64,000 nucleotides of DNA from Acanthamoeba sp. SK_2022b (Eukaryota > Discosea > Longamoebia > Acanthamoebidae): the NCBI GenBank assembly GCA_027943245.1, contig JANDJZ010000045.1, positions 62,001 to 126,000 on the forward strand. Direction: 5' to 3'. How positions within the stretch are numbered: position 1 is the stretch's first letter; each line of letters begins with the position of its first letter. A model generated the notes under the pieces. It had not been told where the DNA came from. It searched no databases and saw only the letters and a program-made list of their open reading frames with translations. Position numbers and translations under genes: made by a program. Shown piece after piece: positions 49,426 through 60,073 of this stretch.

Positions 49426-50747
49426 ATGAGAAGAACTAGTTCTATTGCGCTGGGTCGCGGCAGCCTGTTGATGGCGTCGACAAGGGGGGCGACTGCTTCG
49501 CGCTCGTTCGCCTCGGCCACGCCCCCCTCGCAGGCCATCTGGCAATCGCTCACCAACGCACGCCACTCTATCGTGAACAAGAAGAGCGAGGCAACCACCA
49601 CCAAGGTTCGGCCAAAGCGTGTTGAATGCTATTGCGTTTATCACCATTGCATTTTGGGTTGAAATGAAGTTCGCTTAATCGTACGTGCGCAGGGTGTCGA
49701 GGATCCGCACGTCCACGAGCTTAGAGCGCTTACTATAAGCCCAGGCCACCTCAAGGAGTTCGTGCAGGTGTCCGAGAAGGCTCTGCCCCACAAGATCAAA
49801 GAAGGTAACCACCGCCCTCCGCTGCAGTCCAGCTCATTTTGTAATGTGCGTTGCTGTGGTGGGCCACAGGCGCCAAGCTCATCGGCTACTTCAACGTCAC
49901 GTTGGGTGAGTGCACCAACGAGGTTATTCAAATCTGGCAGTGGGAGAGCTACAAGCACCGCGAGAAGGCCACCGAGAACCTCGCCCACAATCAGGCCTGG
50001 GAGGAGTACACCAAGTACGCCCTACCAATTGACACTACTCGCGCTGTCTGTCTGTCCGTCTGTCTGTCCAATGCTTATTGACGTGGCTGCCTTGTTTACC
50101 CAGGACGGTGAAGCCCATGCTCCAGCACCAGAAGTATTCGATCATCCTCCAGTTCCCGTTCTGGCCCCTTGAGTATCCCGAGACCAAGGGAGGCATCTAC
50201 GAGCTCAGGTAGCTCTCCCTTTCTTTCTCTCCGCTCTCTCTCCTTTGACTGGAATGGCCCCTGCGCTGCTCTCCATGCTGACAGTGTGCACACACAGGAC
50301 GTACCGCCTGATTCCCGGCGCCGTGTGGGTCTGGGGGGACTACTGGGAGCAGGGCCTCAAGCACCGATCCAAGTACGTCCAGCCCGTTGCGGCCTGGTAC
50401 ACGGAGATTGGCCACCTCAACACCGTCCACCACCTCTGGTACTATCTCTCGCTGCCCATGTTCGTGCGTATGCCCGTTCAACCTGTGTTCATTATGCCAC
50501 ACGCAGGCGCTACGACGACATGGACCAGAGGAGGCAGCTGCGCGAGGCCGTATGGGACGAGCCTGGCTGGTACTCCACTGACGCCACTCTCCTCCGCTCG
50601 CTCTTCCCCCCCCCTCAATTTCTGACGCTGCTGCGCCTGCGCGTGTGCTCCTGGTTCAGGGCTGAGATCGTTGAGCTGACGCACCCGCTAATCCAAACGA
50701 TGGATTCTCGCATCTTGACGCCCACTAGCTTCTCTCCTCTTCAGTAA
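49426..50747 (+). CDS. NIPSNAP-family protein
   Basis: The N-terminus is Arg/Ser/Ala-rich without acids (MRRTSSIALGRGSLL, then TRGATASRSFASA), a likely mitochondrial targeting peptide. Following exons carry a NIPSNAP (dimeric alpha/beta barrel) domain: HELRALTISPGHLKEFVQVS, GAKLIGYFNVTLGECTNEVI, IWQWESYKHREKATENL, then YRLIPGAVWVWGDYW and IGHLNTVHHLWYYRYDDM. The second half repeats the HLNTVHHLW pattern of the family and ends with AEIVELTHPLIQTMDSRILT. The stop is at 50747. NIPSNAPs sit in or on mitochondria and have been linked to mitophagy; the enzyme activity is not known. The start at 49426 was chosen over an in-frame ATG at 49348 because the targeting peptide begins there. Confidence 0.85.
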
Positions 50748-50875
50748 GCCATCGAGGGCCTGCACGCCTCATCCTGACGCACTGCCCTGGCAGCGCCGCT
50801 TGCGGCCTCCTGTGCTAATAAATAATAAATAATAAATAGGTTTTTTTGTATGCGGTAAACCATTTTTGCTGCAAG

Positions 50876-51526
50876 ATGAGTAAAGCAGGGTTCGACTTCG
50901 AGGTGTTTGGCAAGGTGCAAGGTACGTTGCAGAGCACAACGTGGAATTGGGCAGCCACTGACACGCCACTGTGCGATGCTGCACCGCAGGAGTGTTCTTC
51001 AGGTAATCCCCCCCTCTCACCGTCTCAAGTCTTGCTTACACTGGTTGTGCAGAAAGCACACGGAGGAGAAAGCCAAAGAGCTGGGCCTGGTGGGATGGGT
51101 CATGAACACTCCTGAGGGCACGGTCGTCGGCCAGGCACAGGGCGATCCCAATGCCCTTCAGACCCTGTAACACCTCCTTCGCCGCCCAGCGGTCGGCCAG
51201 CCGTCTCACGCCAGGCGGGTTATTGGGGGGGGGGGAGAGACAGACGCAAGTGGCTGCAGGAGGAGGGCTCACCAAAGTCACGCATAGATCGTTGTGAGTT
51301 CAAGAACGAGAAGGAGGACTTGCACGCGCTCGAGTTCTCGACGTTTGGGGTGAAGCGGCCGAGCAGGAGGAAGCCAGAAGAGAACAGCAGCTCGCGCGGT
51401 GAAGCCAAAGGCGACACCAAGCAGAAGAAGACGAAGACGACGGAGAAGATACACCCGGACGACAGCAGCGAGAGCAACAAAGTGGAGAAGAAGAAGAAAA
51501 AGAAGAAAACGAAGGAGTCAGCCTGA
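50876..51526 (+). CDS. Acylphosphatase with lysine-rich tail
   Basis: Three exons. The first two give the acylphosphatase fold: FDFEVFGKVQGVFFRKHTEE, with the catalytic Arg in GVFFRK, then AKELGLVGWVMNTPEGTVVG, with the catalytic Asn in MNT. Exon 3 reads WLQEEGSPKSRIDRCEFKNE and LHALEFSTFGVK, the end of the normal domain. It goes on for about 55 residues as a Ser/Lys/Glu tail that ends in a run of lysines (KVEKKKKKKKTKESA). Typical acylphosphatases are about 100 residues and stop after the FxI strand, so the tail is extra. They hydrolyse acyl phosphates in the cytosol. A G run of eleven lies in the second intron just before exon 3. Confidence 0.9.
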
Positions 51527-51613
51527 AGGCACGACCCCCGTTGTTTTCACCTTGTTGTTCGCCACGAGGAGCTAGGCCAAAAAGAGGGAAAGGGATGGGG
51601 GGGGGGGGTCATC

Positions 51614-53983
51614 TCACTCGTCGGCGTCGAGGAACTTGCTCTCGTCTTCCTTGAGCTTCTGTCTGCCGAGGTCGCGCACGACGGCGTCGAGCTTCTTCTC
51701 GTCCTCGTCCTCGTCCTTCATCTTGCCCTTACCCGTGTTGTCGTTCACCGACATGCCCTGCTCGCCGAAGCGCTGGCGATGCTGCATCTGCTGCTGGAAC
51801 ATCTCGTCCTCGTCATCGTCGTCCTCCTCCTCCAGGCCGTCGTCCAGGCCCTGCAGGAACGCGTCGTTCTCCTTGGCCGGGATCAGGTACTGCGGGTTCT
51901 TCCAGAACTCGGCGTCCCTGGTGGGCGCGAAGTGGTTCTCCTTCTGCATGTGGTCGAGCAGCTCCTTGCGGGATCCCTGCTTCTCGCCACACTTGACGCA
52001 CGCCTTCTCCTCGACCTGGCGGCGGATGTAGTTCACCAGCTTCACGCTGTCGTAAAAGTCCAGCGCTACAAAAGAAAAAGGAATGAAAAATGAGAAGAAA
52101 TGGCCGAAGTAGCGAAGCGAGGACACGTCGTACACCACTCCTTCTTGAGGGCTCGGAAGTCGAAGCCGTGCTCGCTGGTCATGTGGTCCATGCAGATCGG
52201 GGGCGACGAGAGGACGCGGTCGCAGAAGAGGCAGTCCGTGTCGTTCGGCAGGTCCTCCACCCAGTCGTCCCAACTGCAGCCATCAAGAAGAGGGACGTGC
52301 GCCACTTGAGCTTTTTACGACTGCTTGCGCGCGCGTGCGAAATGGAGAGCAGCAGCACGTACGTCTCCTCGACGTCGCTTTCCGAGGCAGAGGTCATGGT
52401 TCCCATGGAGGCGGTGTCATCGTCGTCGTCCTTCTCCTTCTCCAGGGCCTTCCAGTCCTTGCCCGGCTCCTGTAAACCGATTACGAGGCGAACGTCAGAG
52501 CCGTGGCTCAGGGAGAGCTCAGCAACACATGGAAGGAGGAGAGAGAGAGAGGTCAGGGGAGAGTCGGTACGAGGTAGTTGATCATGTAGAAGCGATCGTA
52601 GGCGGTGTCCTTGGAGTTGATCTTGAAATGCTTCTTCTTCCTCATGTGCTTCTTGAGCACGGCGTGGTTCTTGAACGTCTTCTCGCAGTAGATGCACTTG
52701 ATGCTTGAGGAAGGTGAACGGACAAGAAGCGGAGAGAGAGAGAGAGAGAGAGAGAGGTCAGCACGCGCGAAAGAAGATCACCCTGCACGCAACGTGCGGC
52801 AATGATGACGACGACGCCGCAGCAAATGGTTCATACGCATCGATCTTCTGTTGGAGAATGTCCAACAGCTCCTGGATGCCGACGAGGTTGTCCGGCCGGC
52901 CGATGTTGAAATGGTGCTCGGCAAACATGTGCTGGAAGAGGTCGTCTCTGGCCATACCAAGGAGAAGGAGAAGAAGAATGCGTGTAGTTGGTGAGAACGG
53001 CGTGTTTCCCCAAATGACTGCCGCGAAGACCGCTGGGCGTACCTCTTGAACCACATCTTGTTGCAGAACAGGCACCTGCGCTTGAAGATCTCGGAGCGCT
53101 CCTTGGTCTGCAGCTCCAGCATCTTGTTCTGTGTTTTGTGCGGTTTGGTTTGTTGCGTATAAGGAACGCCAACGCAAGCCAAAGGAGAGAGGATGGAGGG
53201 GATACCAGTCGGTTGGTCTGGAGCCTGGTGCGCAGCTGCTTGTCCTCGGGCAGGATGTCGCTGAGCAGGTAGTAGGGCTGCGCCTCAGCTGTGCCGGGCC
53301 AGGAGAAACGCTGGATGTCAGCAACGGGGAGAGACGGAGGAAAGAGGGAGCGGTACCGTCCTCGGTCATGCGGGTGTTGATGGTGGTCGCATACTGGGCC
53401 AGCGGCTCCACGGAGAGCTTCTTGTGCCAATACTCCAAGTACCTGTACAAGCGAGATTAATACACCAGCCCAGGAGCAAAATCGCGAAAGGCGTGTGAGA
53501 TTGAATCAATTATGAAAATCCTTCTGAATGGAGAGAGGATTGTTGGTGATTTATGTCAAGGTGGGGCACGTACGTGTGAAGCTCGGCGATTTGGTGAAGA
53601 TCGGAGATAATAAGATGGTGAAAAATGCCCATGTGCTCCAGCAGAGGCTGGGGCGTGGGGAAGCGCTGAGTACAGACAACGCAGGGGTACCACTGAGCCG
53701 GGCTGCTGCCCTCAACTCCCTGACCGACTCCGATGCCGAGACCATTGCCGAAGAGGGCCGGTGGGTTGGAGAGAAGCGGGGGAGACATGGAGAACGGAGA
53801 TGCGCCGGTGAAGGAGCCGAATGAAGATGAGACCACCGGAGAGGTTGAAGGCGACGTGTAGGGCGAGGAGGTCGGGGAGGCCAGGAAGTCGGCCGGAACG
53901 GGATTGGTAACCGCATTGCCGAACGAATTCAACGGGATGGGGATGGCCGCCGCCATTGTGCTGCTCTTCTTGCCCTGCTCCAT
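51614..53983 (-). CDS. ZNF277-like zinc finger protein
   Basis: About nine exons on the - strand. The ATG at 53983 begins a Ser/Pro-rich N-terminus, then the first C2H2 finger (WYPCVVCTQRFPTPQPLLEH, HHLIISD). Next: YLEYWHKKLSVEPLAQYATT, YYLLSDILPEDKQLRTRLQ, LFCNKMWFKR with QHMFAEHHFNIGRPDNLV, a third finger IYCEKTFKNHAVLKKHMRKK, and after an acidic stretch SWDDWVEDLPNDTDCLFCD with MDHMTSEHGFDF. The last exon has CVKCGEKQGSRKELLDHM, followed by PQYLIPAKENDAFLQGLDDG and an acidic tail ending KFLDADE at 51614. This order matches ZNF277, which in animals binds ribosomal protein RPS2 and acts in chromatin. Introns contain (GA)n runs. It faces the acylphosphatase gene tail-to-tail. Confidence 0.85.
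52732..52756. repeat. (GA)n microsatellite
   Basis: About twelve GA units in an intron of the ZNF277-like gene. Confidence 0.8.
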
Positions 53984-54242
53984 CTCTCCCTTGCAAACAG
54001 CGGCCGACGACAAGGAAAAAATTCCGACAAGGCTTTTTGTACTTTGGCGAGAAGCAAAGTTGTCACCTTCGCACAAATGTTTGGGAAACGGTTTCGGAAA
54101 AAGTTGGGTGAGCCCTGTATGTAACACCTATAAACACGATGCGTGTGGGGAATGTGGGTGAGGGGTGGGGGGGGAGGCCATCATCATGTGGAGGCCTGTT
54201 GCGAAGGGACACTGCTTGGGTGGACGGGTCGCTCGCGATCAA

Positions 54243-55388
54243 TTAATCAAAGGTGCCGAGCACAGAATTCCTGATGGCCTTGGTGTACTGAGCGGGCACC
54301 CAATAGAGGTAGTACTTGGTGTGCTCGGTGTTGCCTTGGCCCATTTGGAGACTCTGTGTAGAAGAATGGTGATAAGAAGGGGTATTCATTTGAGGGCTAT
54401 GATCGCTCGCACGTGGAGGGAGAGAGGGTAAAGCTACGCACCACGATGTGATACTCTTCGTGTCCCTTTATTGGCTCCGAGGTCACATCACGAATCTGAG
54501 GGAAGGGGATCTGCTGCGTGCTCGTCTTCGAAGAGATCCACAATTCTTGCGACCAAATCTGTCCAATCGAGCGAGGAGCGCTGGTGAGTGGCCCAACGTG
54601 GTGCAGAAGGTGACCAAAGCAGCAGAACAAGCAATGGTACCTTGAACGTCAAGCGCACGTTCGTTCCTCTGTTGTTCAGTATGCCGACCAGTGGTGTAGA
54701 TGGCAACGGGTCCTAGTGCAGGTACGAATGCTTAGCCTTCAAGTGCGAAAGGAGCAAGGGCCCTTTGCACAACGTAGCGTACATTTCTCCCCTTGACTCC
54801 CCTGAGGACGTTATCCGGCAGACCCTTCTCAATGATCTTCTTGTGCTTGGTCTGCTCGCTCAAGGGCTCAGTGGACTTGGTTTCCTCTGCACATTGCCCA
54901 TCGATGCTTAGCCCCACGCCTTCCTTCTGCGAAGTGAAGATGATTTGTGGTTTGGAGGGGGGGGGGTAATAAGAGGTGATGCGCACCCTCGGCAGCAGCC
55001 GTAGAAGCTTGATCAGGTGTAAGATTGACTTTCATGACGTCGTTGATGGTGCTGCCGATGAGCATGACCTTGGCACCCTGGGTGATGCCAACCGAGCGTA
55101 GTGTGGCACTGTCATCTTTCACGGCACCTGTGTGTGGGTAGCGTAAGGACGCTTCCTGCCTACCAAGTCGTTGACGAGCATAAAAGTACCTTTCACCATG
55201 AGCTTCTGCAGAGGGATTGGCACGCCCGTCAATTGGGTGATGTGCGCTCGCAAATTACCAATCTTGTCATCCCAAGGCCACGAGATCTCGTATTTCTCCT
55301 TCTTGAAGTTGAGAGTGAAGTTGACCTTCTCCCCTCCTGTCTCCTGCTGCACTGCAGTTTGCTGGGTCGCTGCCTGCTCGACTTCCAT
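54243..55388 (-). CDS. UBFD1: UBFD1-like ubiquitin-domain protein
   Basis: The ATG at 55388 begins a short Gln/Thr-rich leader, then a ubiquitin-like fold: VNFTLNFKKEKYEISWPWDD, LRAHITQLTGVPIPLQKLMV and SATLRSVGITQGAKVMLIGS. The linker has the family signature HKKIIEKGLPDNVLRGVKG. The C-terminal beta domain is split over exons with LPSTPLVGILNNRGTNVRLT, SQELWISSKTSTQQIPFPQI, VTSEPIKGHEEYHIV and LYWVPAQYTKAIRNSVLG. The stop is at 54243. This is the order found in UBFD1 (ubiquitin domain-containing protein), which in animals modulates NF-kB; its role in amoebae is unknown. It is divergent from calmodulin, with 166 bp between the start codons. Confidence 0.9.
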
Positions 55389-55554
55389 CTTTTGTGCGAG
55401 TGTGGTGTGCGCCCAAGAGCTTTTCTCTTGCCTCACCCAAAAATCAAAGCTTTGATTTGTGTGTGGCTCAGGCCATTCCGCCGAAAGAAACGGCCAGAAT
55501 TCGAAAAAGAAATAGCGCCAAAAGAAAAGAAAAGAAACAGCAGAAACAAACAAG
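55389..55554. promoter_or_regulatory. Likely shared promoter, UBFD1/calmodulin
   Basis: The divergent ATGs are 166 bp apart. The + strand side just before calmodulin is A-rich (AAAAGAAAAGAAAAG), as expected for a 5' leader. Nothing else was identified. Confidence 0.4.
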
Positions 55555-56154
55555 ATGGCCGCCGACCTGACGGAGGAACAAATCAACGAATTTAAGGACG
55601 CCTTCACCCTCTTCGATAAAGACAATGATGGCGTCGTCACTGCCAAGGAGCTGTCAACGGTGATGAAGTCGTTGGGGCACAATCCCACCGAGCAGGAGCT
55701 CGGCGAGATGATCGCCAGCGTGGACACCGACGGTGCCGCCCCGCCCTCTTCTGTCTATTTTTTCCCCCTTCTAATCCACTCTGTGCCACGCAGGTAATGG
55801 ACAAATCGACTTCACTGAGTTCCTCACCATGATGGCGAGACGGATGAGCGAGGTGCAGGGTGATGACGACGATCTGCGGGCTGCATTCAAGGTGTTCGAC
55901 AAGGATGGCAACGGATTCATCTCAGCCCAGGAGCTGCGTCAGGTCATGATCAATCTGGGCGAGAAGCTGAGCGAAGAGGACATCGATTCCATGATTCGTG
56001 AAGCAGGTGCCCACCCCAATACTCACTCTTGCGCAACCGCCCCACAGCCAGTCGGTGCACTCACAACTTGCCCTCCTAAGATGCCAACGGCGACGGTCAG
56101 GTGGACTTCGAGGAGTTCGAGCGCATGATGAAGAGCAAGACCGGCAGCGAGTGA
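55555..56154 (+). CDS. Calmodulin or calmodulin-like protein
   Basis: Three exons give about 150 residues with four EF hands, the normal calmodulin length. The calcium loops are [24 protein letters not shown] (split by an intron), [12 protein letters not shown] and [12 protein letters not shown]. Each has Asp at position 1 and Glu at position 12, so all four should bind calcium. The start [17 protein letters not shown] and central [20 protein letters not shown] are close to typical calmodulin. The substitutions (for example VVTAKE in loop 1 and [12 protein letters not shown] in the linker) suggest a divergent copy rather than the invariant protein. It would regulate kinases, cyclases and myosin in response to calcium. 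The introns lie at 55731-55793 and about 56007-56080. Confidence 0.9.
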
Positions 56155-56313
56155 ATGCAGGCGGTGTCGTGTGCACGCATGTACAGCATACGAACGATCG
56201 TGACAACAAGACGTTCAACCTCCCCCTCTCCCCAGTTCTTGCTTCTGGCAGATAATGACCGCACCACGTTGAGGAGGAAGAGAGGAGAGTGTGTGTATCT
56301 ATTAACATTGGGG

Positions 56314-57365
56314 TTATGTGCAACACTTCCTGCCCGTCTCACCCTCCGCATCATCTACCAGCCGTCGCCCGCCAGAAGGGGAGCGAGACGAATCCGTCCC
56401 GTCTGGCGAAGCCAGACGCTTCTCGTTTAGTTTGTGTGCAATGTTGGTGAATATCTCTTCGATCCCGTCCCCCGTCTGTCCATCCCCCACGATCACGCGC
56501 ACGCAACGACAGCACACGTTAGGGCACCGCCACCACCAACGCCTTCACGCGCAGCGAGGGACATGAACGCGGTGTGCTGTCAATGCACGCGAACAGGGTG
56601 GGAGAGGGGGTATGGCAAACCTTTGCCGACGCTTCCACGTAGCCCAAGGCGCCGATGTTACGCGCGTAGTCTTCTGCTGTTGCTTTGGACACCTTCCTGA
56701 ACTTCTCCAGGTCTGCTTTGTTTCCCACCACCACCAAGACTGTGCACAGACAAGCAAGGGCAGCCCACGGGTGGTGAGAGTTGCTTACAGTGAGACGGAC
56801 GAGCTGACTGAAAGGTCTACAAGACACGGCAAAGAGAAGGTGAAGCCACGTACTGATCTCTTCAGAGAGGTTGATCCGTAGTTCTTTCACCCACTCCTGC
56901 ATCTTTTTGAAGCTCTCCTCTCTTGTGATGTCAAACGCGATCACTGCCGCACAGGCCCCCCGATAATACATGGGGGCCAACGACCGAAAACGCTCTTGGC
57001 CTTTTGCATTCGTGAAGTGCATTTGATTAGACCAAAATTAGGAAGAAAAAAGGAGGCGATAGGTACCTGCAGTATCCCAAATGCGAAGCTTTATCTTGCA
57101 ATCGGCGATAAGCCTGCAACAAATGCAATAAATTTACATATATAAATGAAAGTCTTCTGATAAGGCGGGTGGTGAACACGTACAGAACTTTGGTCAAAAA
57201 GGAGGCTCCAACTGTAGGTGCCGTGCGTGAGGAGAAAGCATCTTGGACGAATCTGAGGGCGAGACTTGTTTTGCCCACGCCTGTGTCCCCCAACAGCACG
57301 ATCTTGGCATCTATCGAAGCGATTTTGGGTTTGTTCCCTGATTCTGACTTCTCTCGTTCTGTCAT
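56314..57365 (-). CDS. Rab GTPase, Rab5/21-like
   Basis: Six exons. Motifs: VLLGDTGVGKTSLALRF (P-loop), TAPTVGASFLTKV (switch I, typical of the Rab5/21/22 group), LIADCKIKLRIWDTA joining QERFRSLAPMYYRGA (switch II), AAVIAFDITREESFKKMQEW, GNKADLE (G4) and VEASAK (G5). The C-terminal exon ends GRKCCT, a double-cysteine prenylation site. The start MTEREKSESGNKPK at 57365 precedes the first strand; the frame is open further upstream but composition changes. Rab5-like proteins run early endosome fusion, macropinocytosis and phagocytosis. The gene is divergent from the CTL transporter, with 266 bp between the starts. Confidence 0.9.
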
Positions 57366-57631
57366 CCTTTCCTTCCTCTCTCTTCTGCTGAGCAGAAGTT
57401 GGCTTTGCTTCTTCCACTTCTCGTTTTTGCTAGTATTTGCCCCCAAAGCCCGAGTATTTGCCCACGTATTTCGCGTTCCGCCAAGACAGGCATTTTTGGT
57501 ATGTGGGCGGAGCGAAGGCAACCGGCTGGTTTAACTAGAAGCACACACACACACAAAGAACCAGAAGCGTGCGCACCTGCTGCCGAACAAAGTTTGAACC
57601 CGAGCGGCTCGGCAAAACAAGACAAATAGCC

Positions 57632-59906
57632 ATGGCCTCCTACGGCACTCTTGAAGTAGCCAATGCCGTCGCTCGACCAACTGCGTCGCCTGACCCCCAC
57701 GCAACCACACCGCTCATCGGCCGGCTGCCGCCACCAGGCCGGTGCACAAAGGTATGCCTCTGCATGCTTCTTCTTCACGAGGGTGCGCCCGGCTGACAGG
57801 CAACCGCAGGCCTGGACACGGGCTCGGAGTGGAGATAACTATGTAGGTTTTGCGTTCTGGGCCCACGCGGGAGCAGCACTCGTGATCATGTCCATCATGC
57901 TTTACCAACTCGACCTGGGCAGCGAGACCCTTATCAAACGCTACAACATCAGCCTTCTCGATATGCATTATGTACCAACGCTTATTAGTTGCCTGTCCAA
58001 CAAGTGTTTGCTCATCCTATCTCGTGGTCTCTGGCGCAGACTCTACCCGCCATCTGGAGCTGGTCGGCAGTGAATCTCCTCCTCACTTTCACCGCTGCCA
58101 AGCTGGCTGGCGTTCTGTTCACCTGGATATGGGTTGCTCTTACCAAGGACTACACACAGCCGCTCGTCTACTCTTTCGTGGTGCTGTCTCTCTTGCCTGG
58201 CATATGTCTCGGGGCCTACATGTGTATCAAAGGTCAGTGCATCGGTTTCGCTCCTCATCCACACATGTTAACTCAGTGCAACAGGCCTGTACATTTTCGG
58301 GGTCCTCTCCTTTTTGATGACACTGGTGAGCATTGCGTCGCTGTATGCCTGGAGGGACCGCATTCCCTATGCTGTGGAGATGCTGCATACGGTAGCTCTC
58401 TTCATAAAAAGCTACCCAGGGCCCACACGCGTGGGTGAGTTGTTCTCATCCGTTGCTGTTTGCGTGCGTAGAACCTGGCGACTCACTCACGTCCACATTT
58501 GTCATACGCACAGCGTTCGTGGCACTGTTGCCTGCTCTATTCTGGCAGTATTTCACGTCTCTCGGTCTGCTACTGGCTGTTTTGCTCTTCGAGTCCGTGA
58601 CGATGTACCTGCTGCTGGCTTTCTTCACCATCTCGGCTATGTGGACCTCAGGCGGTACGTCTCTTGTTGGCTATCTGCAGTGTCCCAAGCTCACGAGACA
58701 ACTGCGCTACTTGGCCACGCAGTGATCCAAAGCGTCTTGCGGGTGACCAGCGCGGGAGTGTGTGATGTGTGGTGCCGTCGGGGCGACAACAGCAATGGCC
58801 TCGAGATCGAAATGGAAGACGAAGCCAAAGCGTTAGACGCCTATGAGAATGCCCACTCCCCATTTCTTGAGGGCAAATCGTCCATGCCCACATCGGCCAG
58901 CACGCCCAAGAACCCAACTCTTGCGTTTCTCAAACAATCGATGACCGAATCATTCGGATCTGTAGCCGTCGCTGCGCTCCTCGCTTCGGACTGGCGCAAC
59001 TCTCGGGCCATCTTCGGCTCCCTTCAGTACGACCCTTTCCTGCTTCCTCTCCATTTCACCAACTGAGGCTCAACTTGGTCCTTGGTATGAATAGGGACAG
59101 GGTAAAGGATTCCAAGTCATGCTTTGCCTCCTGTGTGCGATGGATTGTATCCGGGTTGGACAAGATCATCCACTACTTCAACTACTATGCCTACACACAG
59201 GTTCGCAAGATCTCGTTCCTCACGTAGTGCAGGCTTGCTTCGCTAACGCTCCGAACCTTCTCCGAACAGATAGCAATTCATCGTAAGCCCTATTGTGTCG
59301 CAGCCACTGATACCTGGCGCCTTCTTTCTGCTCGCGGCAGCATCAACATTCTTAACGACAATCTCCTTGGTTTGTTCACTTCTATTCCTACCTCACGCTT
59401 CTTCATTTGTTTCCTTACCCGATGCGTGTTCGTGCCGGTGCAGGAGGCATACTGCCGTTGTCCAACATTGTGGCCGGCAGCTTTGGTTTGGTTGTGGGGC
59501 TAACGGTCATTACTGTGCTCGAGAGGGACTACTACTTGTTGGCCGGCGTCTTGTCATTTTCCGTGCGCCCACTCCCCATGTCACACGATACCAGCCACGG
59601 TGTGTGAGAAAGATTGACGGTGGGGGATGCGTGTGGGCCGCGCAGGCTGGAAGTTCGGTCATGATGCAGGTGCTTCAGGTGGTGGAGAGTTCTGTGGTTA
59701 CGATCATTCTGAGCTTCGCCGAGGAACCGCAGATTCTGCGGCGCACCCATCCACGGCTCTACGACCGCTTCAAGCTTATCTATGGCAGCGTTTGTGAACT
59801 CTTTGACGAGGATGATGAAAAGCCCGGCACGACCCCCTATGACCCCTTCTCCACAGCCTTCTCTTCTGACTTACGACCGGTCAATAAACACGAGGCCCCA
59901 ACTTAA
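57632..59906 (+). CDS. Choline transporter-like (CTL/SLC44) protein
   Basis: About ten exons of a multi-pass membrane protein. The N-terminus MASYGTLEVANAVARPT is polar. Helices follow: FAFWAHAGAALVIMSIML, WSAVNLLLTFTAAKLAGVLF, YSFVVLSLLPGICLGAYM, IFGVLSFLMTLVSIASLYAW, FVALLPALFWQYFTS and VTMYLLLAFFTISAMW. The family signature exon is KIIHYFNYYAYTQ joined to IAIHRKPYCVAATDTWRLL, which matches the YNxYAYxxxAIxGxxFCxSA block of CTL proteins. Later helices are LPLSNIVAGSFGLVVGLTVI and YLLAGVLSF. The stop is at 59906 after an acidic tail with FDEDDEKPGTTPYDPF. CTL proteins carry choline or related amines across plasma or mitochondrial membranes; the transport role is inferred from family. Confidence 0.8.
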
Positions 59907-60073
59907 CGCCGTAAACAACTGCCAAAAAGCTTTGTTTGGTCCCGTTGGTTGGAACCAATTTCGGAAAACGAACACAGCGAGCAAACGAAGGTAATTAGTC
60001 TGACAAGGACAAGGAGAAGGGAAGGGAGGGGCAGATAAGCCACACCGCCAGCGCATACCCTGTTTATGCGCCT

